DNA of 35,066 nt from CAZZNQ01 sp964655775 (GCA_964655775.1 CAZZNQ010000039.1:1-35066), one strand, 5' to 3'. Numbered from the stretch's first letter, positions 8,712 through 16,704 are shown. The notes: a model not told the origin generated them from the letters alone. Translations and numbers: made by a program.

Positions 8712-8739
8712 TTGAAGCACGGGTCGTTTGGGGTATACT
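8712..8739 (+). promoter_or_regulatory. Candidate promoter of the GH116 gene
   Basis: TTGAAG (8712-8717) and TATACT (8734-8739) with a 16-bp spacer, like the pncB promoter (TTGAAA, 16 bp, TATACT). Transcription would start near 8746, about 40 nt before the ATG at 8788. Confidence 0.6.
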
Positions 8740-8787
8740 CCCTCAAGACACGCCGGACCCATGCATCATCCAATAGGAGTCATCCGA

Positions 8788-11385
8788 ATGAGCCCCGACC
8801 GCATCTCCCTGCCGTATGGCCCCGAAGAGCTTCACTCCACCGGTCCCCAGCGCACGCTTGAGGGCGACGCCCTTCCCGAGGTCGCTTTCCCCCTGGGCGG
8901 CATCGGCACTGGCTGCATATCGCTGGGCGGCCGGGGCCAACTCCGCGACTGGGAGATCTTCAATCGCCCCAACCAGGGCTTCAAACCGCACTTTTCCTTC
9001 GCCACGTTGCGTTGCAAGACGGCCGACGGAAACTCCATCACCCGCGTGCTGGAATCGCCGCTGCTGCCGCCTTATTCCGGGTTCAGCGGCACCGACCACT
9101 ACCACGGCGAGGGCTTCCCGCACATGCAGTCGGCCGTGTTCCGAGGCGAGTACCCGTTCGCCTGGATTTCGTTCGAACACGCCCACGTGCCCGTCGCGGT
9201 CTCCCTGGAGGCGTTCAACCCGTTCATACCACTGAACGACATGGACTCGGGGATCCCGGCCGCCATCCTCATCTACAAGCTGCGGAACCGCTCCAAGCAT
9301 CCCGTCGACTGTGTGCTGGCCTGGACGCTGCAGAACCTGATCGGCTACGGCTGCGCCGGCGGATTGAACCGAAGCGAGATGGGCGGCAACCTGAACACCT
9401 TCCGTTCCCGGGACGGTCTGAAGGGGTTCGTGCTGGATACAGTGCGCGATTTCGACGAGCCGCATCGGTCCGGGTCGATGGCCCTGGCCACCGCCTGGCC
9501 GGAGGTCACCTACAGCGCCGGAATCGGGCCGGGTTGGGACTTCAACACCGGTCACCGCTTCTGGCATGCCATCGACGAGGTCGGCGCGTTCGACTGCGAA
9601 GAATCCGCCGGACCCACCGAGGACGGCGACACCAACTGCTGCGCGCTCGGCGCCCGCCTCAAACTCGGGCCGGACGAGACCGCCGAGGTGCCCTTCTTCA
9701 TCGCCTGGCACTTCCCCAACTACTACAAGTACTGGGGCCGGGTCTACGCCCATGAAGAGGAACGCCTGGGCGCACGCTGGCGCAACTACTACGCACACCA
9801 GTACGACGACGCCTGGTCGGTCGGCTCGTACGTCGCCGACAATCTGGCACGCCTGCGCGAGGAGACGGCCGACTACCATGACGCGCTTTTCTCCTCGACG
9901 TTGCCGACCCAGGTCCTGGACGCCGCCAGTTCGCAGGCCTCCACGCTGAAAACGCCTACCTGCCTGCGCCTCGAAGACGGTACCTTCTACGGGTTCGAGG
10001 GCTGCTCGCCGCAGAGAGGCTGCTGTCCGGGCTCGTGTACGCACGTGTGGAACTACCAGCAGGCGCTACCCTTCCTCTATCCTTCGCTGGAACGCGGCAT
10101 GCGGTCGGCCGACTACGAGCACAACCTGCGCGAGTCCGACGGCAAGATGGCCTTCCGCATCGAGCTGCCCCTGGGCACCTCGCACTGGGACTATCACGCC
10201 GCCGCGGACGGTCAGCTCGGGGGCGTCATCAAGACCTACCGCGACTGGCTGATATCCGGCGACGACGAATGGCTGCGCGCGCTCTGGCCCAGGGTCAAGC
10301 GCTCCCTGGACTACGTCTGGGAGGAATGGGACAAGGACCGCAACGGCCTTCTGGAAGGCGTGCAGCACAACACCTACGACATCGAGCTTGTCGGCCCCAA
10401 TCCCCTCATCGGCTGCTTCTACCTGGGCGCACTGCGCGCCGCCGAGGCCATCGCCGAGAGGCTGGGCGAGACCGACGACGCCGCCGAGTATCGCCGACTC
10501 TACGAGCAGGCGGCGCCGAAGATGGAGGACCTGCTCTACAACGGCGAGTATTACGTCCAGAAGTACGATCCCGAGCAGGCCCGCACGCAGCAGTTCGGCG
10601 ACGGCTGCCTCTCCGACCAGATGCTCGGCCAGTGGCTCGCGTCGGTGGCCGGCCTGGGCCACCTGCTGCAGCCGGAGCGCGTCCGCTCCTCACTCCAGAG
10701 CGTCTTCCGGTACAACTGGCGCAGCGACCTGACCGACCACGCCAACCCCCAGCGCATCTACGCCGTCGGCGACGAGGCCGGGCTGCTCATGTGCTCCTGG
10801 CCGCACGGCGGGCGCACCCTCATCCCCACCATGTACTGCGACGAGGTCTGGACCGGCATTGAGTACCAGGTCGCCAGCCATCTGATCATGGAAGGACTCG
10901 TGGACGAGGGGCTGGCCCTCGTCAAAGGCGCGCGCGACCGCCACGACGGCCTCCGCCGGAATCCGTGGGACGAGCCGGAGTGCGGCAGCCACTACGCCCG
11001 CGCCATGTCGAGCTGGGGGCTGATCCTCGCGCTCAGCGGGTTCCAGTGCTGCGCGGCCGACGGCATGCTGCAGTTCGCCCCACGGTTCCGGCCCGATGAC
11101 TTCCGCGTCTTCTGGTCGCTGGACTCCGGCTGGGGCACCTACTCGCAGAGGATCGCCGACGGCGCGGCCGACGTGGGGTTAGCCGTCACGCAGGGAAGGT
11201 TGGAGGTGCGCACGCTGCGGCTGGGCCTGCCGGGTCTCGGGGAATCGGCGAGTCCGAGCGCCCGGGTCAACGAGACGAAAGTCGACTGCGCGATCGCGCT
11301 GGAGGACGGCTTCGTGGTCGTGCGGTTCCCGGACGGCGTCGAGCTACGTGAGGGCGGCACGCTGGAGGTCCGGCTCACTCCTTGA
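8788..11385 (+). CDS. GH116-family beta-glycosidase (GBA2-like)
   Basis: 865 residues from the ATG at 8788, with AGGAG at 8775-8779. The N-terminal beta-sandwich begins with the family block FPLGGIGTGCISLGGRGQLRDWEIFNRP. The C-terminal (alpha/alpha)6 barrel holds LLEGVQHNTYD, whose Glu523 corresponds to the catalytic nucleophile, and CDEVWTGIEYQVASHLIMEG, whose Asp685 corresponds to the acid/base (compare DEVWVG of GBA2). Family members cleave beta-glucosides, beta-xylosides or N-acetyl-glucosaminides, including glucosylceramide. No signal peptide, so probably cytoplasmic. It is divergent from the GH29 fucosidase, suggesting joint use on an imported glycan. Its 3' end overlaps the convergent lipoprotein gene by 11 bp. 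Substrate is not predictable from these motifs alone. Confidence 0.93.
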   Translation: MSPDRISLPYGPEELHSTGPQRTLEGDALPEVAFPLGGIGTGCISLGGRGQLRDWEIFNRPNQGFKPHFSFATLRCKTADGNSITRVLESPLLPPYSGFSGTDHYHGEGFPHMQSAVFRGEYPFAWISFEHAHVPVAVSLEAFNPFIPLNDMDSGIPAAILIYKLRNRSKHPVDCVLAWTLQNLIGYGCAGGLNRSEMGGNLNTFRSRDGLKGFVLDTVRDFDEPHRSGSMALATAWPEVTYSAGIGPGWDFNTGHRFWHAIDEVGAFDCEESAGPTEDGDTNCCALGARLKLGPDETAEVPFFIAWHFPNYYKYWGRVYAHEEERLGARWRNYYAHQYDDAWSVGSYVADNLARLREETADYHDALFSSTLPTQVLDAASSQASTLKTPTCLRLEDGTFYGFEGCSPQRGCCPGSCTHVWNYQQALPFLYPSLERGMRSADYEHNLRESDGKMAFRIELPLGTSHWDYHAAADGQLGGVIKTYRDWLISGDDEWLRALWPRVKRSLDYVWEEWDKDRNGLLEGVQHNTYDIELVGPNPLIGCFYLGALRAAEAIAERLGETDDAAEYRRLYEQAAPKMEDLLYNGEYYVQKYDPEQARTQQFGDGCLSDQMLGQWLASVAGLGHLLQPERVRSSLQSVFRYNWRSDLTDHANPQRIYAVGDEAGLLMCSWPHGGRTLIPTMYCDEVWTGIEYQVASHLIMEGLVDEGLALVKGARDRHDGLRRNPWDEPECGSHYARAMSSWGLILALSGFQCCAADGMLQFAPRFRPDDFRVFWSLDSGWGTYSQRIADGAADVGLAVTQGRLEVRTLRLGLPGLGESASPSARVNETKVDCAIALEDGFVVVRFPDGVELREGGTLEVRLTP

Positions 11386-11842
11386 CCAGGAAGGTGTCCC
11401 CGCCGTCGAACGGCGGCGAGAAAATCAGCACCGCGCTGAAATCGGCCCCGGGGTCGTTGGGAATCACCCCGTACGCCGTCATCCTCGGCACCACCACGGT
11501 GGTCCCCGGCACGGCCGGATAGCGCGTCTCCTCCACCAGGATGATTCCGCGCCCGCCGACGCAGGTCAGCACCAGGTCGTTCTTCGGATGCCAGCGCGGC
11601 TGCAGGCGGGCGTCCCGCGCCAGGCGCATCAGGCAGGAGTTCTGGCTCCTGGTGCGGTCGAACTCGGCGAACACGTATGCCTGCCCGTCCAGCGGCAGCA
11701 CGTCGGAGTCCGGCTGGTACACCTGGTTGCGGGGCATGCGGTTGACCAGCGCCTGCTCGCGCGGGCTGAGGCATCCGGTCGTAGAGAGCAGGAGCGTTGC
11801 GAGAACAGCAAGCAGCGCCGTGCGTTTCGCGTTGCGCGTCAT
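11375..11842 (-). CDS. Small cupin-like putative lipoprotein
   Basis: 155 residues from the ATG at 11842, with GAGG upstream; the frame stays open far upstream but without protein-like sequence. Residues 1-24 form a signal peptide (basic start, LLAVLATLLL core, STTGC) with Cys24 as the likely lipid-modified residue, although the -3 Thr is not ideal for a lipobox. The rest resembles a single cupin barrel: RWHPKNDLVLTCVGGRG, then PGTTVVVPRMTAYGV and VLIFSPPFDGGD. Of the usual metal-binding His/Glu set only the HPKND histidine is clear, and the second-motif His is replaced by Tyr, so metal catalysis is doubtful. It is convergent with GH116 and overlaps it by 11 bp. Function unknown; a periplasmic ligand-binding role is possible. 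Confidence 0.7.
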   Translation of the reverse strand: MTRNAKRTALLAVLATLLLSTTGCLSPREQALVNRMPRNQVYQPDSDVLPLDGQAYVFAEFDRTRSQNSCLMRLARDARLQPRWHPKNDLVLTCVGGRGIILVEETRYPAVPGTTVVVPRMTAYGVIPNDPGADFSAVLIFSPPFDGGDTFLVKE

Positions 11843-12456
11843 CGTCGTCCGCCTCACAAGTGCGATGGAGGAAACCGGGCCTAACCCCGCCCGCCACAGA
11901 CTATACCGCGCGGGTGCCACCCCGTGCAACCACCGGGCGCGCTCTGTCCCTGCACCACGCTGCAACGAGTCCGGCACTACGCGGGACGCCCTTCCCTCTT
12001 CCGCAGCCTGGGCACGAGCTGCATCGCCAGAAGCAGGACGATGTCTTCTACGAGCGATCACGATGCAAGAAACCCCAAGGAACTGGCCCCTGCGCAGGTC
12101 TAGGCCCATTCTTGCATGCCCGGTCTCCGGCATACCTAGTCCATCGCGCGGCAAACGGCAGCCGCCAACGCCAACTCCCGGCAATCCGGAGCTCTGCGTG
12201 CAGCAACATGATGCCCTCGGCGTACACAGCCGACAGGAGGGGATTACTGGGCCGGCAGAATCGTAGACGCTCCAAGCGGCATGCAGCGCACCATCGTCCC
12301 CAAACCGGTTGATGCATCCTTCTTGTCGGACTCCTAAGAGCATCCGCCGGCCTGCTGCGATCGATTGCACATTCCAGTTCCCTCGCCTCCCTGCACCCCA
12401 CCTGCCGAGACATGGCTGCCTGCATTACATGGCGCGGGGGAAGGGCTTCGAAAAGA
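11843..12456. other. 614-bp region without a convincing gene
   Basis: Between the lipoprotein start and the rodA stop, both on the minus strand. Open frames on either strand are short or lack a start, a ribosome-binding site and protein-like composition. A branched fold is possible at 12100-12139 (CTAGG with CCTAG outside, an inner CCGG/CCGG stem with TCT loop). No tRNA is seen. The region may hold the lipoprotein promoter and a decayed gene. Confidence 0.45.
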
Positions 12457-13596
12457 TCACCCCGCAGGGCCGTCTACGCCGTATCCGGGGGTCTGATGCA
12501 TGCATGCACTGGCCACCAGGCCGAACGCCGCATAGGTGCTAACCAGCGACGACCCTCCGTAGCTTATGAACGGCAGCGTAAGCCCGGTGATGGGTGCCAG
12601 GCGCAGAGCGATGGCCATGTTCAGAAACGCCTGGAAACCGAAGATGGTGGCCATGCCGCCCACCAGGAGGCGCCCGCACGGCTCCCACAGTGCCGCGGCG
12701 CGAAGAAGCATGTACACCGTCAGCCCCAGGTAGACGCAGATGATCGGCGCCGTGCGCACGAAACCCCATTCCTCCGCCACAACCGGAAAGATGAAATCCG
12801 TGTGGCGCTCGGGGATGCGGCCGAGCCTGTTGAGCACGCCCGCGCCCCACCCGCGTCCGTACGGCCCTCCGGAGCTTATCGCGGTGATGGCCTGCCGGGC
12901 GTTATAGGAAGCCGGGGACTCGTCGTCCGCGGCCGGGTCGATGAATGTCAGCACGCGCTGCTTCTGGTAATCCTTCAGGACGCCCGGCGTGAACCACCCC
13001 ACCGCCGCCACCGCGCAGCCGACCCCCGCGAGGACGATCAGAGTGCGCATCCTGACGCCCGCCAGGTAGGCTGTGGAGACGAACACCGGCGCCAGCACCA
13101 TGGCCGTCCCCACGTCCGGCTGCTGGGCTATCAGCAGCATGGGAAGGAGCGTGAGAGCGAGCGGAGCCACCAGGTCGCTCAGCCCGCCCTTCCGGTCCCG
13201 AAAGCGCCAGTAGCTCGCCAGCGTCAGCACCAAAATGTACTTCATCGGCTCCGATGGCTGTGCCTTGAAAAAGCCGAGGTCGTACCACCGACGTGCCGAG
13301 TTGATGGTCACTCCGAACAGCGGAAGGCCGAGTAACGCCAGGACGGCCCCCGCATAGAGAGGCACCGTCAGCAGCGAGAGATTCCGGTAGTCGACGAAGG
13401 CCACTGCGCCGAAAGCCACCAGCCCCAGCCCGGCCCAGACGAGGTGCTTCCACGCCATGCCGGGGGCCGGGTGGGAACTGCGGATGAAGAGCGCGCCGAT
13501 GCAGGTCAGCAGCATAGCCCCCGCAAGCAGCGGCCACGGCATGCGGCGCAACTGCGGTCTGCCGAAGAGCGAGCTGGCCACGCTTGATACCCGCAT
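12457..13596 (-). CDS. rodA: RodA/FtsW-type SEDS peptidoglycan polymerase
   Basis: 379 residues from the ATG at 13596, with AGGAAAGG just upstream. A multipass membrane protein of about ten helices. SEDS signatures are visible: QPSEPMKY, QQPDVGTAMVL, DYQKQRVLTFIDP, IPERHTDFIFPVVAEEWGF, and the C-terminal GLTLPFISYGGSSL. The DYQKQR-LTF-DP block and the HTDFIF segment favour RodA over FtsW. RodA polymerises glycan strands from lipid II with a class B PBP during cell elongation. No PBP2, mreB or mreC lies next to it; it follows the GHMP kinase gene by 7 bp and is probably read from the same transcript. A presumed cell-wall polymerase behind a sugar kinase is unusual. Confidence 0.9.
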   Translation of the reverse strand: MRVSSVASSLFGRPQLRRMPWPLLAGAMLLTCIGALFIRSSHPAPGMAWKHLVWAGLGLVAFGAVAFVDYRNLSLLTVPLYAGAVLALLGLPLFGVTINSARRWYDLGFFKAQPSEPMKYILVLTLASYWRFRDRKGGLSDLVAPLALTLLPMLLIAQQPDVGTAMVLAPVFVSTAYLAGVRMRTLIVLAGVGCAVAAVGWFTPGVLKDYQKQRVLTFIDPAADDESPASYNARQAITAISSGGPYGRGWGAGVLNRLGRIPERHTDFIFPVVAEEWGFVRTAPIICVYLGLTVYMLLRAAALWEPCGRLLVGGMATIFGFQAFLNMAIALRLAPITGLTLPFISYGGSSLVSTYAAFGLVASACMHQTPGYGVDGPAG

Positions 13597-13603
13597 GCCT
13601 TTC

Positions 13604-14821
13604 CTACGCCACCACGCCGGCGCCGTCATCCGACGCACAGAAGTAGACTCTGGCCGCGCCGGCCATATCGGGGAAGCGTTCCAGGTAGCGGGCCAACGCG
13701 GCGTCGGCTATCTCGGCTTCCCGTCCCGGCTCCGCGAGGCCGGCGCAGCATCCCCGAAAGCCCGCCCCGCTGAAACGTGCACCGTAGACTCCTGGACAAC
13801 CGGCCAGCGCTTCGAACGCGGCCTTCAACGGGGGACAGCCGCACTCGTAGTTGCGCACCGAACTCCAACCCGATTCGGTTATCAACCGGCCGAATCCCTC
13901 CAGGTCCCCCGCTGCCCAGAGACCAGTGCCTGCGCGCACCCGACGCTGTTCCTCGAAGAAGTGCCTTGCACGCTTGCGCAGCTTCGGTGGCAGGTCTTCC
14001 GCGAACCGATCGTACCATTCCCTGCGCACATCACGCAGAACGGGGAGGTCACCGACGGACTGCGCGCCCGCCAATTGTAGCAGCAGCCCGGCCGCGCGGT
14101 TGCATTCACCGACGCGCAGATTGTAGTCCGTGCTGCCCAGTTGCTCCCGCACGCCACTGAACAGCACGACGACGGACACGGGAAGGTCCGTGCCCAATGG
14201 AACGGACCTGCTGGTTCTGTCCCGACAGTCCAGGTGGGTCAGGCAGCCTTTCTCCCCGAGCAGGATCATCGACTGGTCCAGTATTCCGTTGCGAAGCCCG
14301 AGGTGGTCGTTTTCGATTATGCGGTCCAGCTCGACGTTCCCCTGCGGGCCAACACGAAGATCGTTTGCATCCTCCAGGGCCAGAAGGTAGGCGACGCCTA
14401 CCGCTGCAGATGAACTGAGCCCGCCCACGTCGGTGTGCCCATCCACGACGGCCGTGATGCCCGCATTCAGTTCGTAGCGCTCCTTGAGCGCCGCTGCCGC
14501 GCCCACGGCGTACCTTACCCAGTGCGGCGCTTCACCCGGCTTCTCACCAAGTGTAAACTCGACGGTTCCAGGGAACTGGCGGCTCTTCACCGCCATAACG
14601 GGGTCCGTTCGCCGGGCGAAGCCGAGGAGCAGAGCGTGATCCAGTGCGAAGCCCAGCACTTGCCCCTGCTGATGGTCCACGTGAGCCCCGAGGGGACAGA
14701 AGCGGTAGGGACTGCGGACAACGCACACAGCTGCGGAGTCGGTGCCAGCCCAGGACGCCACGTCGCGTTTCAGGCCGGCAATGCGCTCGCCGAGCTCTTC
14801 TGACAACTGAGGCGTGTGCAT
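13604..14821 (-). CDS. Galacturonokinase-like GHMP sugar kinase
   Basis: 405 residues from the ATG at 14821; an ATG at 14845 would add 8. GHMP kinase motifs are RSPYRFCPLGAHVDHQQG at 36-53, GGLSSSAAVGVAYLLALE at 133-150, NGILDQS with probable catalytic Asp182, and a C-terminal GVYGARFSGAGFRGCC. Ordinary galactokinases have GRVNLIGEHTDY in motif 1; the CPLGAH(V/I)DHQ form, the run GLRNGILDQS, and YNLRVGEC match, from memory, the plant galacturonic acid kinase. I therefore expect phosphorylation of D-galacturonate, or a related hexose, at C1. General databases may call it galactokinase. It is the first gene before rodA, transcribed from a promoter overlapping that of the zinc-ribbon gene. Confidence 0.85.
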   Translation of the reverse strand: MHTPQLSEELGERIAGLKRDVASWAGTDSAAVCVVRSPYRFCPLGAHVDHQQGQVLGFALDHALLLGFARRTDPVMAVKSRQFPGTVEFTLGEKPGEAPHWVRYAVGAAAALKERYELNAGITAVVDGHTDVGGLSSSAAVGVAYLLALEDANDLRVGPQGNVELDRIIENDHLGLRNGILDQSMILLGEKGCLTHLDCRDRTSRSVPLGTDLPVSVVVLFSGVREQLGSTDYNLRVGECNRAAGLLLQLAGAQSVGDLPVLRDVRREWYDRFAEDLPPKLRKRARHFFEEQRRVRAGTGLWAAGDLEGFGRLITESGWSSVRNYECGCPPLKAAFEALAGCPGVYGARFSGAGFRGCCAGLAEPGREAEIADAALARYLERFPDMAGAARVYFCASDDGAGVVA

Positions 14822-14901
14822 GCGGCGCCCGATCCGAGTTCCCATGGCCTGTAATGCTGTGGGTGGCCGTCCATCCCGGCAGACGGAACGTCCGCCTGAT
14901 G

Positions 14902-14929
14902 TTGACAGCCATCCGTCATGGATTAGAAT
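14902..14929 (+). promoter_or_regulatory. Promoter of the zinc-ribbon/thioredoxin unit
   Basis: A perfect TTGACA at 14902-14907 and TAGAAT at 14924-14929, 16 bp apart. Transcription would begin near 14936, about 45 nt before the ATG at 14981. It is the best -35 match in the window. Confidence 0.7.
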
Positions 14930-14954
14930 AACTGTAGGACGTTTCTGGTATCAA
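14925..14954 (-). promoter_or_regulatory. Candidate promoter of the kinase-rodA unit
   Basis: On the minus strand TTGATA (14949-14954) and TATTCT (14925-14930) are 18 bp apart. Its -10 overlaps the plus-strand -10 box at 14924-14929, so the two promoters share the same melted segment and should compete. Confidence 0.45.
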
Positions 14955-14980
14955 CCGCCAGTCATCAGGGAAAAGGGACA

Positions 14981-15517
14981 ATGGCCAAAGTAATCCTGTC
15001 GTGTCCTGGTTGTTCCGGGCAGGTCGAGCTGGGAACCATCAAGTGCCCCCACTGCGGCATGAACCTGAAGAGCGGGGAATCCTACGAAGAGCAGATCAAG
15101 AAGGCCAAGGGCAAGGCGGAACATCATGAAGGACTGGCAGCCCCCCTTCTGATCGGCTTCGTTCTAGTTTTTGCGCTTTTCCTCTTCGCAGGATGGAAGT
15201 ACCAGAGCCGGATGGAACAGGGCATAGCCGATCGTAGCGATCTCTTTGTGCCGATCGTCCAGGAGTTCCAGAATATCGACGACCTAGTGGCCGAGGGCAA
15301 GGCGGACATCGCCCGACAGCGCGCGCAGAAGCTCATCGAGCAGATCCAGAAGGATGCCGACAGCATCGACGTGCCGGACCCCTATGCTCGAGAGAAGGAG
15401 AGCCCTTACCGGCCCGTTCGCAGTACCAAGAAATACGACGAAGCCGGGGTGCATTCCCTATTGCTGACGCTCAAGGCCAAGGCGGAACGGAAGCTTGCCG
15501 AGATGCCCGCGTCCTGA
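14981..15517 (+). CDS. Zinc-ribbon protein with one transmembrane helix
   Basis: 178 residues. Two CPxC knuckles (Cys8, Cys11, Cys22, Cys25) form an N-terminal zinc ribbon. A hydrophobic helix at about 52-71 follows, then a charged, probably coiled helical region to the end (QRAQKLIEQIQKDADSI near the middle). By the positive-inside rule the ribbon, followed by many lysines, should be cytoplasmic and the C-terminal helix outside. I do not recognise a named family. It lies 41 bp upstream of the thioredoxin gene and shares its promoter and terminator, so a link to redox or envelope homeostasis is possible but unproven. Confidence 0.8.
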   Translation: MAKVILSCPGCSGQVELGTIKCPHCGMNLKSGESYEEQIKKAKGKAEHHEGLAAPLLIGFVLVFALFLFAGWKYQSRMEQGIADRSDLFVPIVQEFQNIDDLVAEGKADIARQRAQKLIEQIQKDADSIDVPDPYAREKESPYRPVRSTKKYDEAGVHSLLLTLKAKAERKLAEMPAS

Positions 15518-15558
15518 CGGATAGTCCTCATTCGCCTGGAACGTTCCGGAGGAACGAA

Positions 15559-15897
15559 GTGTCTGAGAATACACATGAAGTGACGGATGCCAACTTCGAG
15601 GCCGAGGTCGTCAATGCCGACCTGCCGACCATGGTCGACATGTGGGCTCCCTGGTGCGGACCATGTCGTATGGTCACGCCGGTGGTCGAGAAGCTGGCCG
15701 AGGAGAACGCCGACAAGGTGAAAGTCTGCAAGTTGAACGTGGATGACAACCCCGAAACCGCGGGCAAGTTCGCCATCAATGCCATCCCCAGCGTGCTGTT
15801 CTTCAAGGACGGCAAGGAGGTCACCGATTTGAGAATGGTGGGCGTGCAGCCTCAGGACGTGTATCAGAACGCCATCGACAAGTTGGCCGGGTCCTGA
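15559..15897 (+). CDS. trxA: Thioredoxin
   Basis: 112 residues, starting at a GTG with GGAGG upstream. The active site WAPWCGPCRM carries the redox pair Cys33 and Cys36, and NAIPSVLFFKDG holds the cis-proline loop and the central strand. A complete, single-domain cytoplasmic thioredoxin that reduces protein disulfides using electrons from thioredoxin reductase. It is the last gene of its unit, followed after 33 bp by a strong hairpin terminator. No reductase gene is in the window. Confidence 0.95.
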   Translation: MSENTHEVTDANFEAEVVNADLPTMVDMWAPWCGPCRMVTPVVEKLAEENADKVKVCKLNVDDNPETAGKFAINAIPSVLFFKDGKEVTDLRMVGVQPQDVYQNAIDKLAGS

Positions 15898-15930
15898 GAA
15901 ACCGCCGGCAGGAATCCCTGAACGAACCAA

Positions 15931-15963
15931 GGCGGCGCTGAACTCAGCGCCGCCTCTTGTTTT
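15931..15963 (+). terminator. Strong intrinsic terminator after thioredoxin, likely bidirectional
   Basis: GGCGGCGCTG (15931-15940) pairs perfectly with CAGCGCCGCC (15945-15954) across an AACT loop, followed by TCTTGTTTT. On the minus strand the same hairpin is followed by TTGGTTCGTT, so it may also end the ribosomal transcript, whose last stop codon is 26 bp away. Confidence 0.88.
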
Positions 15964-15988
15964 CGGTTTGGGGGCCGAGGCCCGCCCG

Positions 15989-16627
15989 TTACTGTTCCAG
16001 GCTTTCCTCGTCTTCGCCGGTGTCTTCCTTATCGGCCTCGACGGTCTCCGGCTCCTCGTCTGAAACGTCGACGACCGGAGCGACCTCCGCCTCGGCTTCT
16101 CGGCTTTCCTTCTCCACGAGCTCGAACAACACCTGCGGAGCATTGTCGCCCAGGCGGTTCCCCGTGAGCCGGAGCGATCGCTCCTCTCCACCGATCTCGT
16201 AGGTCAGTTCGGTGATCTCGCCTATTGTCCCGCCGACGGGCACGCCCAGACGGCTGCCGCTCAGGCGCACGATTCGCGTGTAGCCACCGTCGCGCTCTGC
16301 GTAGCGTTCGGCCAGGCACTCCTGGTCTCGCCAGTCGCCTTCGCCGAAGAGCTTCTGGGTCATGGCCTTGTCCTGCAGCCGGTTCAGCGCGAGGCGGTAG
16401 TAATGGAGATAGCGCGACCTGTCGTCGGCGTCGCCGGAGTCCCTGTACGGCAGCGCCCGTCGAGCGAGGGTTATGAGCCGCTCAACGAACGGGCGCACTT
16501 CCTTCGCCTTGGCGGGCGTCGTGACCACTCGCTCCTTGTCCAGCAGAGAGGCCGCCATGTTCCTGCGCATCGCCTCGCGATGGCTGGAGTTCCTGCCGAG
16601 CTTCCGTCCTCGTTTCCTGTGTCTCAT
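15989..16627 (-). CDS. rplQ: Ribosomal protein L17 with insertion and acidic tail
   Basis: 212 residues, against about 115-140 usual. The core is normal: MRHRKRGRKLGRNSSHRE at the start, AERYAERDGGYTRIVRL at 106-122, and DNAPQVLFELVEKE at 161-174. Between them lies an extra segment of about 32 residues; it is bounded by the near-repeats RLSGSRLG (121-128) and RLTGNRLG (153-160), as if a short duplication had been filled in. The last 32 residues are strongly acidic, with 15 Asp or Glu. L17 binds 23S rRNA near the exit tunnel. It is the last gene of the cluster, after rpoA. No clear ribosome-binding site precedes the ATG. Confidence 0.94.
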   Translation of the reverse strand: MRHRKRGRKLGRNSSHREAMRRNMAASLLDKERVVTTPAKAKEVRPFVERLITLARRALPYRDSGDADDRSRYLHYYRLALNRLQDKAMTQKLFGEGDWRDQECLAERYAERDGGYTRIVRLSGSRLGVPVGGTIGEITELTYEIGGEERSLRLTGNRLGDNAPQVLFELVEKESREAEAEVAPVVDVSDEEPETVEADKEDTGEDEESLEQ

Positions 16628-16704
16628 GGTAGTACTTGCTTCTATGTGGTTCAGTTGCTGAGTGGATCGAGGGATGCCACGCCTCCCCCGTCTCGGCCGG
16701 TGGT

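Noticed and set aside
11977..12057. Short minus-strand open frame in the 614-bp gap with a hydrophobic, protein-like ending
   Set aside because: Only 27 codons between stops, without an upstream start or ribosome-binding site. At most a relic of a decayed gene.
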